Positions 8,686 to 15,481 of a stretch of DNA of 21,755 nucleotides are shown here, piece by piece. The DNA lies in NCBI GenBank assembly GCA_046314415.1, contig JBKBWT010000050.1:1-21755 (forward strand), written 5' to 3'. Origin of the DNA: JADJNW01 sp046314415 (GTDB taxonomy: Bacteria; Bacteroidota; Bacteroidia; Chitinophagales; Saprospiraceae). The notes below the pieces were generated by a model. It was given only the letters and a program-made list of their open reading frames with translations. It was not told where the DNA came from and did not search any database. The number at the start of each line of letters is the position of its first letter. The first letter of the stretch is position 1. Made by a program: the position numbers and the translations under genes.

Positions 8686-9660
8686 CTACTTCCCTTTTAT
8701 CCGATAGCGCTTTACCCCCTCATTGGTAATAACCACCGGCTTTATGAATCCTTTTTCATCAAAGTACATCCGCTCCATGCAGGTCACCCGCGCATTGCGA
8801 TCCGTTTCCGTCAAGGGTCTTCGATGATATACAATATAATATTGATCTTTATTCGGAATCTGAATCACCGAATGATGCCCCGCCCCAGTCGCAATCTTGG
8901 GGTCTTGTTGTAAAATCTTGCCCACCCGCTGAAAGGGACCAAACGGCGAATCCGCCACGGCGTACGCCACGCTGTAATCCGGTCCCGTCCAGCCGCCTTC
9001 CGACCACATAAAATAATACTTCCCCCCGCGCATGAACATAAACGGACCTTCCACGTAGCCCTCCGGCGTGATTTCTTTAAACACCGTCCCATCCTCAAAA
9101 GGAACAAACCCGGTGAAATCAGGCTTTAACTTTGCAATATTACAATGCCGCCAGCCGCCGTAGATCATATAATATTGCCCGTCTTTATCCTTGAATACAA
9201 ACTGATCAATCGGTTGCGCCCCATTGTGAAACTTGTCAATCAAAGGTTTACCCAGATAATCCTTAAACGGACCTTCGGGTTTGTCCGCCACCGCCACACC
9301 GATACCGCCCAATTCCGCATCACTTTGAATATCATTCGCCGCAAAAAACAAATAATATTTACCGCCCTTTTCGACGATTGCCGGTGCCCACATCGCCCGC
9401 TTCGCCCACTTTACCGCCGCCGTATCCAATATGCGGGCATGCTTCGTCCACTTCACCAAATCCCGTGATGAAAACGCATCCAAAAACACCTGTGCATCAT
9501 AAGGCGCCGAGTACGTCGGGTAAATCCAGTACGTCTTACCAAAAATCGTGCCCTCCGGGTCGGCGTACCAGCCGGGGAAGAGGGGGTTGCCCGCCTTTTT
9601 TTGTGCGTATAATGAAAGATGTAATATTATCAGTAAATAAATCAGGAATAGCTTGCGCAT
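8686..9660 (-). CDS. Secreted glycoside hydrolase family 43 protein
   Basis: A 324-residue exported five-bladed beta-propeller glycosidase. The signal peptide MRKLFLIYLLIILHLSLYA precedes Gln20. GH43 features follow in order: GWYADPEG with general base D34, MWAPAIVEKGGKYYLFFA at 90-107, PIDQFVFKDKDGQYY with pKa-modulating D152, EGPFMFMRGGKYYFMWS with general acid E204, and GHHSVIQ near the end. All three catalytic acids are thus visible. The family cleaves arabinan, arabinoxylan or xylo-oligosaccharides; the exact linkage cannot be told. It lacks a T9SS sorting domain, so a periplasmic site is likely. It is divergent from the beta-barrel gene at 9964, and no SusC/SusD pair is nearby. Confidence 0.92.
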   Translation of the reverse strand: MRKLFLIYLLIILHLSLYAQKKAGNPLFPGWYADPEGTIFGKTYWIYPTYSAPYDAQVFLDAFSSRDLVKWTKHARILDTAAVKWAKRAMWAPAIVEKGGKYYLFFAANDIQSDAELGGIGVAVADKPEGPFKDYLGKPLIDKFHNGAQPIDQFVFKDKDGQYYMIYGGWRHCNIAKLKPDFTGFVPFEDGTVFKEITPEGYVEGPFMFMRGGKYYFMWSEGGWTGPDYSVAYAVADSPFGPFQRVGKILQQDPKIATGAGHHSVIQIPNKDQYYIVYHRRPLTETDRNARVTCMERMYFDEKGFIKPVVITNEGVKRYRIKGK

Positions 9661-9836
9661 GGGTATAATGGATTTGGTGTAGCGACAAAGAAAGGTATCA
9701 CCAGATGATTAGACAAGTTTTTTTACGGTATTTTTATAAATCAAAGTTTTAGGGCTATTTCGAGTAATTGGTAAGAAAAGAAAGATAAAAGCTGCGATTA
9801 GCGAAACAGCTTTAGCAAACCACCTGTAAAGTCAAT

Positions 9837-9857
9837 GTTAAATTTTAAAAATTTAAC
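9837..9857. promoter_or_regulatory. Perfect 21-bp AT palindrome, candidate operator
   Basis: GTTAAATTTT and AAAATTTAAC are exact inverted arms around one base, in the 303-bp divergent gap between the GH43 gene and the beta-barrel gene. A second stem, AAAGCTG...CAGCTTT, lies at about 9788-9813. Placement in a divergent promoter region fits a regulator site, but composition alone makes AT palindromes common. Confidence 0.3.
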
Positions 9858-9963
9858 TAAATGATACTTGCCAAATTAATCTATATTTTTTAATATTGTA
9901 AATATTCTTGATCTAAAAATTATCAAAATGACCGTTTGTTATCATAGTTGTGTCATTCGCATC

Positions 9964-10521
9964 ATGCGAGTGTACGCTCTTCTGCTCATTTCATTTACTT
10001 TATTCATTCCTGCTTATTTAGCTGCTCAAACCGAGCGTGGCTCCTGGACGATTGGCGGCTTTGTTTCCTATCGTACTCAAAGAAATCCTGAGGTACAGAA
10101 AGCCTTTTATGTTGCACCTGAATTTGGATATTTCCCCATTCGTAATTTAGTAGTAGGACTCAAACCAGGGCTTGATATTACAAATACTAATCCTGGTACA
10201 ATCGATGAACGCAAGGCAAGATTTTACATTCTACAACCTTATGCGAGATATTTTATCGGAAATGGATTGAAAGTGAGACCATTTACAGGGATTTCTTATG
10301 GTTTATACACTTCTACGTGGCACATTAAGAATCAACTGATTGCTGATACAGACGGGACAATATTTGAAGGGACGGTAGGAGTCATATTATTTTTGAATAA
10401 ATCACTGGGTATTGAAAATGCGATTGTTTACAGAGACACCCGGAGTAAAGTTCAAAATCTTAATCAACAGTATCAGTCAGGAGTTGTAAGTTTTAATGTT
10501 GGTATTAACTTTTTTTTATAA
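9964..10521 (+). CDS. Outer-membrane beta-barrel protein
   Basis: About 185 residues from the ATG at 9964; an in-frame ATG at 9928 with an A-rich upstream stretch would add 12 residues. I prefer 9964 because it gives a clean signal peptide (MRVYALLLISFTLFIPAYLAAQ) and lines up with the start of the relative at 11486. The mature part opens with GSWTIGGFVSY and consists of alternating polar/hydrophobic strands, including YFPIRNLVVGLKPG, YARYFIGNGLKVRPFTGISYG and SLGIENAIVYR, ending in FNVGINFFL with the terminal aromatic residue usual for barrels. This is the OmpX/OmpW-like porin-family type common in Bacteroidota; no transport substrate can be inferred. It is followed after 15 bp by a T9SS cargo gene, probably in one transcript. 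Confidence 0.82.
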   Translation: MRVYALLLISFTLFIPAYLAAQTERGSWTIGGFVSYRTQRNPEVQKAFYVAPEFGYFPIRNLVVGLKPGLDITNTNPGTIDERKARFYILQPYARYFIGNGLKVRPFTGISYGLYTSTWHIKNQLIADTDGTIFEGTVGVILFLNKSLGIENAIVYRDTRSKVQNLNQQYQSGVVSFNVGINFFL

Positions 10522-10536
10522 CTAAAAAGCCTTATT

Positions 10537-11421
10537 ATGAAAACCTTTGTTACTTTTCTCGTAGCATTCTTGATCTCTTTTCATTTAATAGCTCAAAATG
10601 TGACTATATCGGGACCAACAGGAGTATGTCCTGATTCTGAACAAACTTATTACGTTAATGGTAATCAAATCACTCCTTTCAAAAATCAATGGTATGTCAG
10701 TGGTGGTGTATTTACCGAAAATGGTAGTACATATATTGAAAAGAATGCAAATTTACCCGTGCAAATTACATGGGGGAGTACGCCATTAGTGGGATCAGTT
10801 TATGTTTTCAACGCACAGAATTATGACGATGACTTAAATGTTGACATAGGTACATTTTTAAATATTGTAGGACCAAGTAGTGCAGTTCCGTATCAACAAA
10901 TAGATTTTTCTGCATATCGTGGCGACGTGACTAATCTTACTTGGACAATAAGCTCAGGTTCAGTGGTCTGGTCTAACTCTGATAAAACCTGGGTTAAAAT
11001 TGTTTTTTATGGGACTGGTAATAAATTAGTTACCTTACAGGGAGTAGATACTTATTGTGGCGACACCTATACCGATCAAATTTATGTAAATGTATCAGGA
11101 GGTTCTGTTAAAGATAATGATGATAATACTTCTCATAATCTTTCATTAGTCGGAGAAAGCTTAGGAAATGCAAATACTTTATCTGTCTTTCCTAATCCGG
11201 TAAAACAATACTCAAATGTATCCATAAATTTTCCTGCTGGAAAAGGTATTGGAGAAGCAACAAAGGTGCGGCTCATAAGCTCAGACGGTCGAGTATTGAA
11301 AGAAATAGTAACTGCAAATGCACAGATGAACTTAAATACTTCCGAAATCAATAAAGGCTATTACATTCTACAGGTCATTTCAGGCAAATATAGCGAATCC
11401 GTTCCTGTGGTAATTCATTAA
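10537..11421 (+). CDS. T9SS cargo protein with PKD-like domain
   Basis: A 294-residue secreted protein. The signal peptide ends at FLISFHLIAQ. The mature part begins NVTISGPTGVCPDSEQ, followed by WYVSGG and a WGSTPLVGSVYV strand; this reads as an Ig/PKD-like beta-sandwich, with a second one around 110-190 (IVGPSSAVPY...LTWTISSG). The C-terminal ~80 residues are a T9SS type A sorting domain: LSVFPNPVKQ, KVRLISSDGRVL, and GYYILQVISGKYSES. No enzyme motif is visible. The protein resembles the one at 13457-14704 in domain order. The gene is AT-rich compared with neighbours at either end. It lies 15 bp after the beta-barrel gene and is followed by a strong terminator. Confidence 0.87.
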   Translation: MKTFVTFLVAFLISFHLIAQNVTISGPTGVCPDSEQTYYVNGNQITPFKNQWYVSGGVFTENGSTYIEKNANLPVQITWGSTPLVGSVYVFNAQNYDDDLNVDIGTFLNIVGPSSAVPYQQIDFSAYRGDVTNLTWTISSGSVVWSNSDKTWVKIVFYGTGNKLVTLQGVDTYCGDTYTDQIYVNVSGGSVKDNDDNTSHNLSLVGESLGNANTLSVFPNPVKQYSNVSINFPAGKGIGEATKVRLISSDGRVLKEIVTANAQMNLNTSEINKGYYILQVISGKYSESVPVVIH

Positions 11422-11428
11422 AAATTGT

Positions 11429-11472
11429 AAAAGATACAGCTAGTACCATCTACTACTAGCTGTATCTTTTTA
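11429..11472 (+). terminator. Strong intrinsic terminator
   Basis: A perfect 17-bp stem (left arm 11429-11445, right arm 11454-11470) encloses an 8-nt loop and ends in a T run. It sits 8 bp after the T9SS cargo gene stop and 14 bp before the next start codon, so the second beta-barrel gene must have its own promoter or depend on read-through. Confidence 0.9.
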
Positions 11473-11485
11473 AAGTTTTATAGAT

Positions 11486-12043
11486 ATGAGATTGATTACA
11501 ATCATTTTTGTTTTGTTTTTGATAAAAGATTTAAATGCCCAAACGCAGAAAGGCTCCTGGATGCTGGGTGGCAGTATTAGTTCTAATCTGATTTTTGCTG
11601 AAGATGCTTTTAATTTTAATATTTCACCGGGTGCAGGCTATTTTGTCTTGAATGGCTTGGCGCTTGGATTGCAACCGAGTTGGGGCTATGCGCGTTCAGA
11701 AACACCCAATACCGGTTTTTTTAAAAGTTATGATTATGCATTAACGCCCAGTGCGAAATATTTTTTAAAAGTGAATAAAGTGATTTATCCGTTTGCCGGT
11801 TTGTCATACGGCTGGAACCGCACCATTGGCAGAAGTGAAAAAGGTACGCTGGATTATGATTACAGCGGCAATATGTTAGAATTTGATACTGGCATTCTAT
11901 TATTTGTAAATGATTTCATCGGTATTGAAAATGCAGCCGTTTACCAGCGAAATGATTCGGAGGCTACTTTTACCGTTAGAAAAAACTGGACTTTCAGAAT
12001 AGGAGTACGCGCTTTTTTACCTCAAAAAGCTCCCAGAAACTAA
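11486..12043 (+). CDS. Outer-membrane beta-barrel protein, relative of 9964
   Basis: A 185-residue exported barrel protein. The signal peptide is MRLITIIFVLFLIKDLNAQ. The mature start, TQKGSWMLGGSISS, matches TERGSWTIGGFVSY of the protein at 9964, and later blocks also align (GYFVLNGLALGLQPSWGY; AKYFLKVNKVIYPFAGLSYG; FIGIENAAVYQR), so the two are diverged paralogues of the same length. The function is not known; small barrels of this kind are placed in the outer membrane. The gene begins just after the terminator at 11429-11472 with no recognisable TAnnTTTG element between them. Base composition is closer to the rest of the window than that of the preceding gene. Confidence 0.82.
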   Translation: MRLITIIFVLFLIKDLNAQTQKGSWMLGGSISSNLIFAEDAFNFNISPGAGYFVLNGLALGLQPSWGYARSETPNTGFFKSYDYALTPSAKYFLKVNKVIYPFAGLSYGWNRTIGRSEKGTLDYDYSGNMLEFDTGILLFVNDFIGIENAAVYQRNDSEATFTVRKNWTFRIGVRAFLPQKAPRN

Positions 12044-12069
12044 ATAAAAACCGAGTGCAGTCTTCTCCG

Positions 12070-12110
12070 CCAGCGCCACCCCGCTAGCGCTGGACTCCGT
12101 CCAGTGTTTT
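12070..12110 (+). terminator. Candidate terminator after the second barrel gene
   Basis: CTGGAC (12090-12095) pairs with GTCCAG (12099-12104) over a 3-nt loop and is followed by TGTTTT. An overlapping alternative stem pairs CCAGCGC at 12070-12076 with GCGCTGG at 12087-12093. The two share CTGG and exclude each other. It begins 26 bp after the stop codon. Confidence 0.45.
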
Positions 12111-12116
12111 ACCCCC

Positions 12117-12147
12117 TTGCCCATCTCCCCCGAAAATCCTACATTTG
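12117..12147 (+). promoter_or_regulatory. Bacteroidota promoter for the small-protein/HNH pair
   Basis: TACATTTG at 12140-12147 is a full match to the TAnnTTTG -7 element, and TTG at 12117-12119 lies 20 bp upstream as a -33 element. The expected transcript starts around 12153, about 10 nt before the ATG at 12164. This supports that start over the longer GTG-initiated frame, which would overlap the promoter. Confidence 0.65.
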
Positions 12148-12163
12148 TAGAAAACCATTGTGT

Positions 12164-12556
12164 ATGTCCAAAATACAGGTACAGGCGGAAGTAGATGTGC
12201 AGTCGCTGCTAGCGCAAATGGATACGGATGAGTTGGAGGGCTTGGTGCGGGAAGCATCGGCGCTGTTGACGCAACGCAAATCCGACCGCAATAAAAGCCA
12301 GGTAACACAATTATTGCAGCAATTGAATGAGGAATGTGCTTTACCTGAAGCGCATTGGCAAGCTTTTCACGCTTTGTTGCAAAAAAGAGCAACACAAACA
12401 CTTTCGGAAGCAGATCAAGCCCAATTGGATGCCTTGATTCAGGAAGAGGAAAAACTACGTTTGAAGCGCATTCAAATCCTGGGGGAATTGGCGGAAATAA
12501 AGGGTATTTCCATTCAACAAATGGCAGCGGAATTAGGCATTCATCCAACCGACTAA
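12164..12556 (+). CDS. Small helical protein paired with an HNH nuclease
   Basis: A 130-residue soluble, acidic, Gln/Glu/Leu-rich protein, predicted by eye to be almost all helical. It opens MSKIQVQAEVDVQSLL and contains LEGLVREASALLTQRK, a Q/L-rich middle, and a conserved-looking end, LAEIKGISIQQMAAELGI. It resembles, from memory, a family of small uncharacterised proteins in cyanobacteria and Bacteroidota with a motif like 'LE.fv.e...L.aqRka' and an end like 'L..LRgvsl..lm..LGI', often next to a small HNH nuclease gene. Its C-terminal end looks like one helix-turn-helix-like segment. The HNH gene starts 7 bp downstream, so the two are surely co-transcribed. A partner or antitoxin-like role is an inference. 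Confidence 0.75.
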   Translation: MSKIQVQAEVDVQSLLAQMDTDELEGLVREASALLTQRKSDRNKSQVTQLLQQLNEECALPEAHWQAFHALLQKRATQTLSEADQAQLDALIQEEEKLRLKRIQILGELAEIKGISIQQMAAELGIHPTD

Positions 12557-12563
12557 AACTTGT

Positions 12564-12974
12564 ATGACGCAGGAAATCCGAAAGCTGGTCAAAGAACGGG
12601 CAAACTACTTGTGCGAATATTGTTTAGCATTAAGTACTTTCTCCTTTCACCCTTTTCCTATCGATCATATCATTCCTTTGTCGCAAAATGGTACAAGTGA
12701 TCCTGACAACCTTGCCCTCGCCTGTCAACATTGTAATAATTGTAAGTATAATAAATCTGCCGATTTAGACCCATTAACCGGAAAAGTAAACCCGCTTTTT
12801 AATCCACGACTGGAAAGTTGGTCTGATCATTTTACATGGAATGAAGACTTTACGCTGATTATCGGCACCAGCGCGGTAGGTAGAACTACCGTTAACTGTT
12901 TGAAAATGAACCGACAAGAAGCTGTCAACCTCAGGAAAGCCTTGCATCATTTTGGCGTACACCCACCATTTTAA
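12564..12974 (+). CDS. Small HNH endonuclease
   Basis: A 136-residue stand-alone HNH protein. Zinc-binding pairs are CEYC (C17, C20) and CQHC (C54, C57). Between them lies PIDHIIP with the catalytic H35, then N49 in DNLALAC and N58, completing the beta-beta-alpha-metal nuclease core. The C-terminal part (PLFNPRLESWSDHFTW, then GTSAVGRTTVNCLKMN) is typical of the short HNH family found in cyanobacteria and Bacteroidota. It should cut or nick DNA, though its target is unknown. There is no methylase or restriction partner here; the only partner is the small protein 7 bp upstream. All catalytic residues are intact. The gene is followed by the palindrome at 12988. Confidence 0.9.
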   Translation: MTQEIRKLVKERANYLCEYCLALSTFSFHPFPIDHIIPLSQNGTSDPDNLALACQHCNNCKYNKSADLDPLTGKVNPLFNPRLESWSDHFTWNEDFTLIIGTSAVGRTTVNCLKMNRQEAVNLRKALHHFGVHPPF

Positions 12975-12987
12975 AATTGTCTAAATA

Positions 12988-13024
12988 CCCGACATCCGAT
13001 GTTTTTAAAACTTCGGATGTCGGG
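12988..13024. repeat. Palindromic element, copy 1 (also terminator-like)
   Basis: A 37-bp palindrome centred at 13006 has 17 of 18 pairs intact; the only mismatch is T-T at 13000/13012. The core CATCCGA...TTTTTAAAAC...TCGGATG recurs at 14718-14752 with different outer bases that still pair. It lies 14 bp after the HNH gene and could stop its transcript. Confidence 0.8.
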
Positions 13025-13082
13025 CACGCCCTCGGCTTTTTCGCTTTTCGCCTGCCTTTTTATTCCCGGCGCTCAATTGATG

Positions 13083-13148
13083 AACTTGTTGGGGTAATCT
13101 AAAGCACCTCCGTAGGTGCTGCATGGAACCTGTATAGCCTCTCCCCCA
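13083..13148. repeat. Three-unit relic of the 22-bp repeat array
   Basis: Units begin at 13083, 13105 and 13127, exactly 22 bp apart, and match in order the units at 14996, 15018 and 15040 of the big array. The second unit reads CACCT-CCGT-AGGTG, where AACCT/AGGTT has changed on both sides so that the dyad is kept. Confidence 0.75.
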
Positions 13149-13456
13149 GTACCCGCCTCCATCCGGGTGCGCTCGCATAAAATCTCACCTGTTACTGAGA
13201 AAGCTACACTTTAGAAAAATTTTATTTTAATAATTTTTATTATTTCAATTCTATCCTGTACATTTGCTGCGCTTCAGTCGGGCATGGCTTACTGGCGAGT
13301 GCCCATTCACAAATCTCTAGAGCGAAAATCAGTCAGCACCTCATTTACAGTCATCCTTGCGTATTATTTCATCAAATGATCCAAGCATCAGGCATCTTAG
13401 TGATTGCTAAGGCATAGTCATTAAATTCATTTATTTACCAGTAAAACCGATTTATT
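13149..13456. other. Long leader region of the T9SS cargo gene
   Basis: No ORF is credible here. It contains a candidate -7 element at 13259-13266 and a weak hairpin GGGCA...TGCCC (13280-13304) downstream of it. An AT-only stretch covers about 13212-13248. Nothing else stands out. Confidence 0.4.
13259..13266 (+). promoter_or_regulatory. Candidate -7 promoter element
   Basis: TACATTTG fits TAnnTTTG and is identical to the -7 elements at 12140 and 16174-16167. No TTG lies at the right distance upstream, where the sequence is A/T only. Use of this site would give a leader of about 185 nt before the ATG at 13457. Confidence 0.35.
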
Positions 13457-14704
13457 ATGCAATTCAGACGTGTATTACTCGCATCTATTGCAGGTGCATT
13501 GCTATTGTGCTTACCTGGCCAATCTCTACTGGCTAATTGTTTGATTCTCAATCTTAATGTGAGTGGTCCAACCTCCTGTGTGTCGAAAGGCGTGGCTCAG
13601 ACGTACACGGCATCACATGTTGGCTCTTCTGCTTGTACTTTTTACGAGTGGTCCGTTACCGGTGGCTCCATTATTTACAATGGAAACAACGTCGGTAGCT
13701 CTTTGTGTGTAATGGAAGCGCTTTCCTGTGCTTCCAAAGCAACTTGCAGCAGTCCATTTGTCAATGCAGGCATCGGAAGTGGCATGAGCATCCAGGTGGT
13801 CTGGAATGCTTCCACTACTAATGGCAGCGTCAAGGTTAAAGTCAAGGAAAGCGGTACGATTACCTTATCCTGTGAACAAACCCTGACGGTGAATTGGCCA
13901 GTGGTGACGGACATTACCCAGACCAGCACGGGGTGTAATTCTTCTACATTTTCTGCGACCTTATCGCCTTCTTGCTCTGGTGCTACGGTACAATGGTTTT
14001 TAGGCAATGGCACGACTCCGGTAGCAACGGGTAATCCGGTGACTATCAACACCAGCAGTGTCACTACGCCGTTCTACAATGTACGCGCCCGCGCCGTTTT
14101 TGGGGGTGGCAATACGTCGGAATATTCCGAACAATACACTAATCCGCGACCAGTGGCTATTTCGGGTCCTTCATCGGTCAATGAAGGGTCGCTTGGTTCA
14201 TTCCGCATCGATGGTGGCATTAACTTAACGAGTATTAACTGGAGTCCACCGTTCGGATTAGGAAGCATTGTATGGAATGGCGGCACCGTTGTGGATATTC
14301 AATTCAACAATGTCAGCTCTAACCAATCGGGTACTGTTTCTGCAAATGGGCAAGGTATCTGCGGTAGTTTTTCGCTTTTCCGCTCTGTAACTGTTATAAA
14401 TACCAATCCGTTACTGATCAGTAATAATCCGCTGGAGGCAAGGGCTCCGGAGCATACCAGTGTAGTGGTTTACCCTACTTTATTGAGTCGGGGTCAGGGC
14501 ACGCCCGTAGTTGTCAATTTTTCAGAGACCGCTCCAACGTATGAAGTGCAGGTCTTTGATTTGAGTGGTCGGGTACAACTGCGCACCGTCAGCGCCGATC
14601 AGCAATTGAGTCTGGACCTCAGTGCTTTACCCGCTGGCTTATACCTGCTCAATGTACGATCAGGGGTATTGTCAGAAACCACCAAAATTGTCATTCAGGA
14701 TTAA
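13457..14704 (+). CDS. T9SS cargo protein with PKD-like domains, Cys-rich
   Basis: A 415-residue secreted protein. The signal peptide is MQFRRVLLASIAGALLLCLPGQSLLA. The first beta-sandwich carries VSGPTSCVSKG, YEWSVTGGSI and a VVWNAST strand, close to the plan of the protein at 10537. A second (about 155-235, TSTGCNSSTFSATLSP) and a third (about 236-320, ISGPSSVNEGS...INWSPP) follow. At least ten cysteines in the first 200 residues suggest disulfides. The last ~75 residues are a T9SS type A sorting domain: VVVYPTLLSRG, VQVFDLSGRVQL, GLYLLNVRSG and TKIVIQD. No catalytic motif is seen; structural or adhesive roles are possible. The gene is enclosed by two copies each of a palindrome and a 22-bp repeat. 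Confidence 0.87.
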   Translation: MQFRRVLLASIAGALLLCLPGQSLLANCLILNLNVSGPTSCVSKGVAQTYTASHVGSSACTFYEWSVTGGSIIYNGNNVGSSLCVMEALSCASKATCSSPFVNAGIGSGMSIQVVWNASTTNGSVKVKVKESGTITLSCEQTLTVNWPVVTDITQTSTGCNSSTFSATLSPSCSGATVQWFLGNGTTPVATGNPVTINTSSVTTPFYNVRARAVFGGGNTSEYSEQYTNPRPVAISGPSSVNEGSLGSFRIDGGINLTSINWSPPFGLGSIVWNGGTVVDIQFNNVSSNQSGTVSANGQGICGSFSLFRSVTVINTNPLLISNNPLEARAPEHTSVVVYPTLLSRGQGTPVVVNFSETAPTYEVQVFDLSGRVQLRTVSADQQLSLDLSALPAGLYLLNVRSGVLSETTKIVIQD

Positions 14705-14717
14705 GCATTTGATTTGT

Positions 14718-14752
14718 CAGCCATCCGAAGTTTTTAAAACTTCGGATGGCTG
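14718..14752. repeat. Palindromic element, copy 2 (also terminator-like)
   Basis: A perfect 35-bp palindrome: 17-bp arms (14718-14734 and 14736-14752) around T14735. The core matches copy 1 at 12988-13024, but the outer pairs are CAG/CTG here and CCGA/TCGG there. It sits 13 bp after the T9SS cargo gene. Confidence 0.88.
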
Positions 14753-14973
14753 TTGTGCCATTCCTTCCTTGCATAAAATTCAAACCTTAAGCCGCTCCAA
14801 GGCAGCGAATCTCATCTATTTTGTTGCTACCAACATTGAAGCCCTCGCGGGCTAAGCATCCCTTGCACTACGCCGGCGACGTTGCACCCACTTATTGAGT
14901 TACTTCGGCGGAGCAAAACTCGCTGATTTTCAGTCTTTTGCCGATATTTTTTATCCTTAACAGTCTGCAAATG
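14753..14973. other. Gene-free stretch before the repeat array
   Basis: A moderately GC-rich stretch with no credible ORF; the reverse frames lack any protein-like composition. It has minor dyads such as GCCC...GGGC at 14849-14861 and CGCCGGCG near 14873. It could be a decayed remnant, but I cannot name the source. Confidence 0.4.
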
Positions 14974-15321
14974 AACCTGCCAAGGTAAGTTAAAGAACCT
15001 GTTGGGGTAAGATAAAGAACCTATAGAGGTGCTGCATTGAACCTGTATAGGTTCTCCGTTCAACCTCCATAGGTTATCGGTTGAACCTATAAAGCATCTT
15101 CATTTAACCTATAGAGGTTCTTCCTTGAACCTAGATAGCATCTTGGTTGAACCTTTAGAGGTTCTCCATTGAACCTGTATAGGTTATCGGTTGAACCTAT
15201 GAAGCATCTTTATTCAACCTATAAAGGTTCTGCATTGAACCTGTATAGCATCTTGGTTGAACCTATATAGGTTCTCCCTTGAACCTCTATAGGTTCTTTA
15301 TCTTACCCTGACAGGTTCTTT
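14974..15321. repeat. 22-bp-period palindromic tandem array with inverted ends
   Basis: Units start every 22 bp without slip from 14974 to 15304 (16 positions). Thirteen (15018 to 15282) follow the plan AACCT-N4-AGGTT plus an 8-nt spacer of the type CTNNNTTG; four (15084, 15128, 15194, 15238) have AGCAT in place of AGGTT. Five units at 15062-15171 recur at 15172-15281 as a 110-bp higher-order repeat with 13 mismatches by eye. The edges, 14992-15022 and 15291-15321, are 31-bp inverted repeats with two mismatches. It is not coding. Confidence 0.93.
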
Positions 15322-15481
15322 TTGGGAGATTTACCAGATTTCCAAATTTGGGCAAATCATGGACGGTAACTGCAAAGCAGTCAGGTATTCCTGGCAATTT
15401 GATAGAAATAATCAGTTGAAATAGTGCTTGCCGGTAGTTTGCCAAGTGCCGAGCAAGTGGTAGGTAGGTAGAGGATAGTAC

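Noticed and set aside
8425..8707. Small ORFs in the gap between the DedA and GH43 genes
   Set aside because: They consist mainly of the inverted 9-bp repeats read as codons and have no recognisable protein features.
5570..9660. Polysaccharide utilisation locus
   Set aside because: GH43, pfkB and a dehydrogenase lie on one strand, but no SusC/SusD pair, sugar regulator or transporter is present and gaps are 100-400 bp, so only a loose functional link can be claimed.
13675..14064. 129-aa antisense ORF inside the T9SS cargo gene
   Set aside because: Shadow of a well-supported gene; composition mirrors the sense codons and no start context is seen.
14827..15063. 78-aa reverse-strand ORF
   Set aside because: It runs into the repeat array, has no domain-like composition or promoter, and lies in a repeat-bearing gap.
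14974..15321. CRISPR array
   Set aside because: The period is only 22 bp and the space between dyads is 8 nt; there are no unique 30-nt spacers, units drift in sequence, and no cas gene is near.
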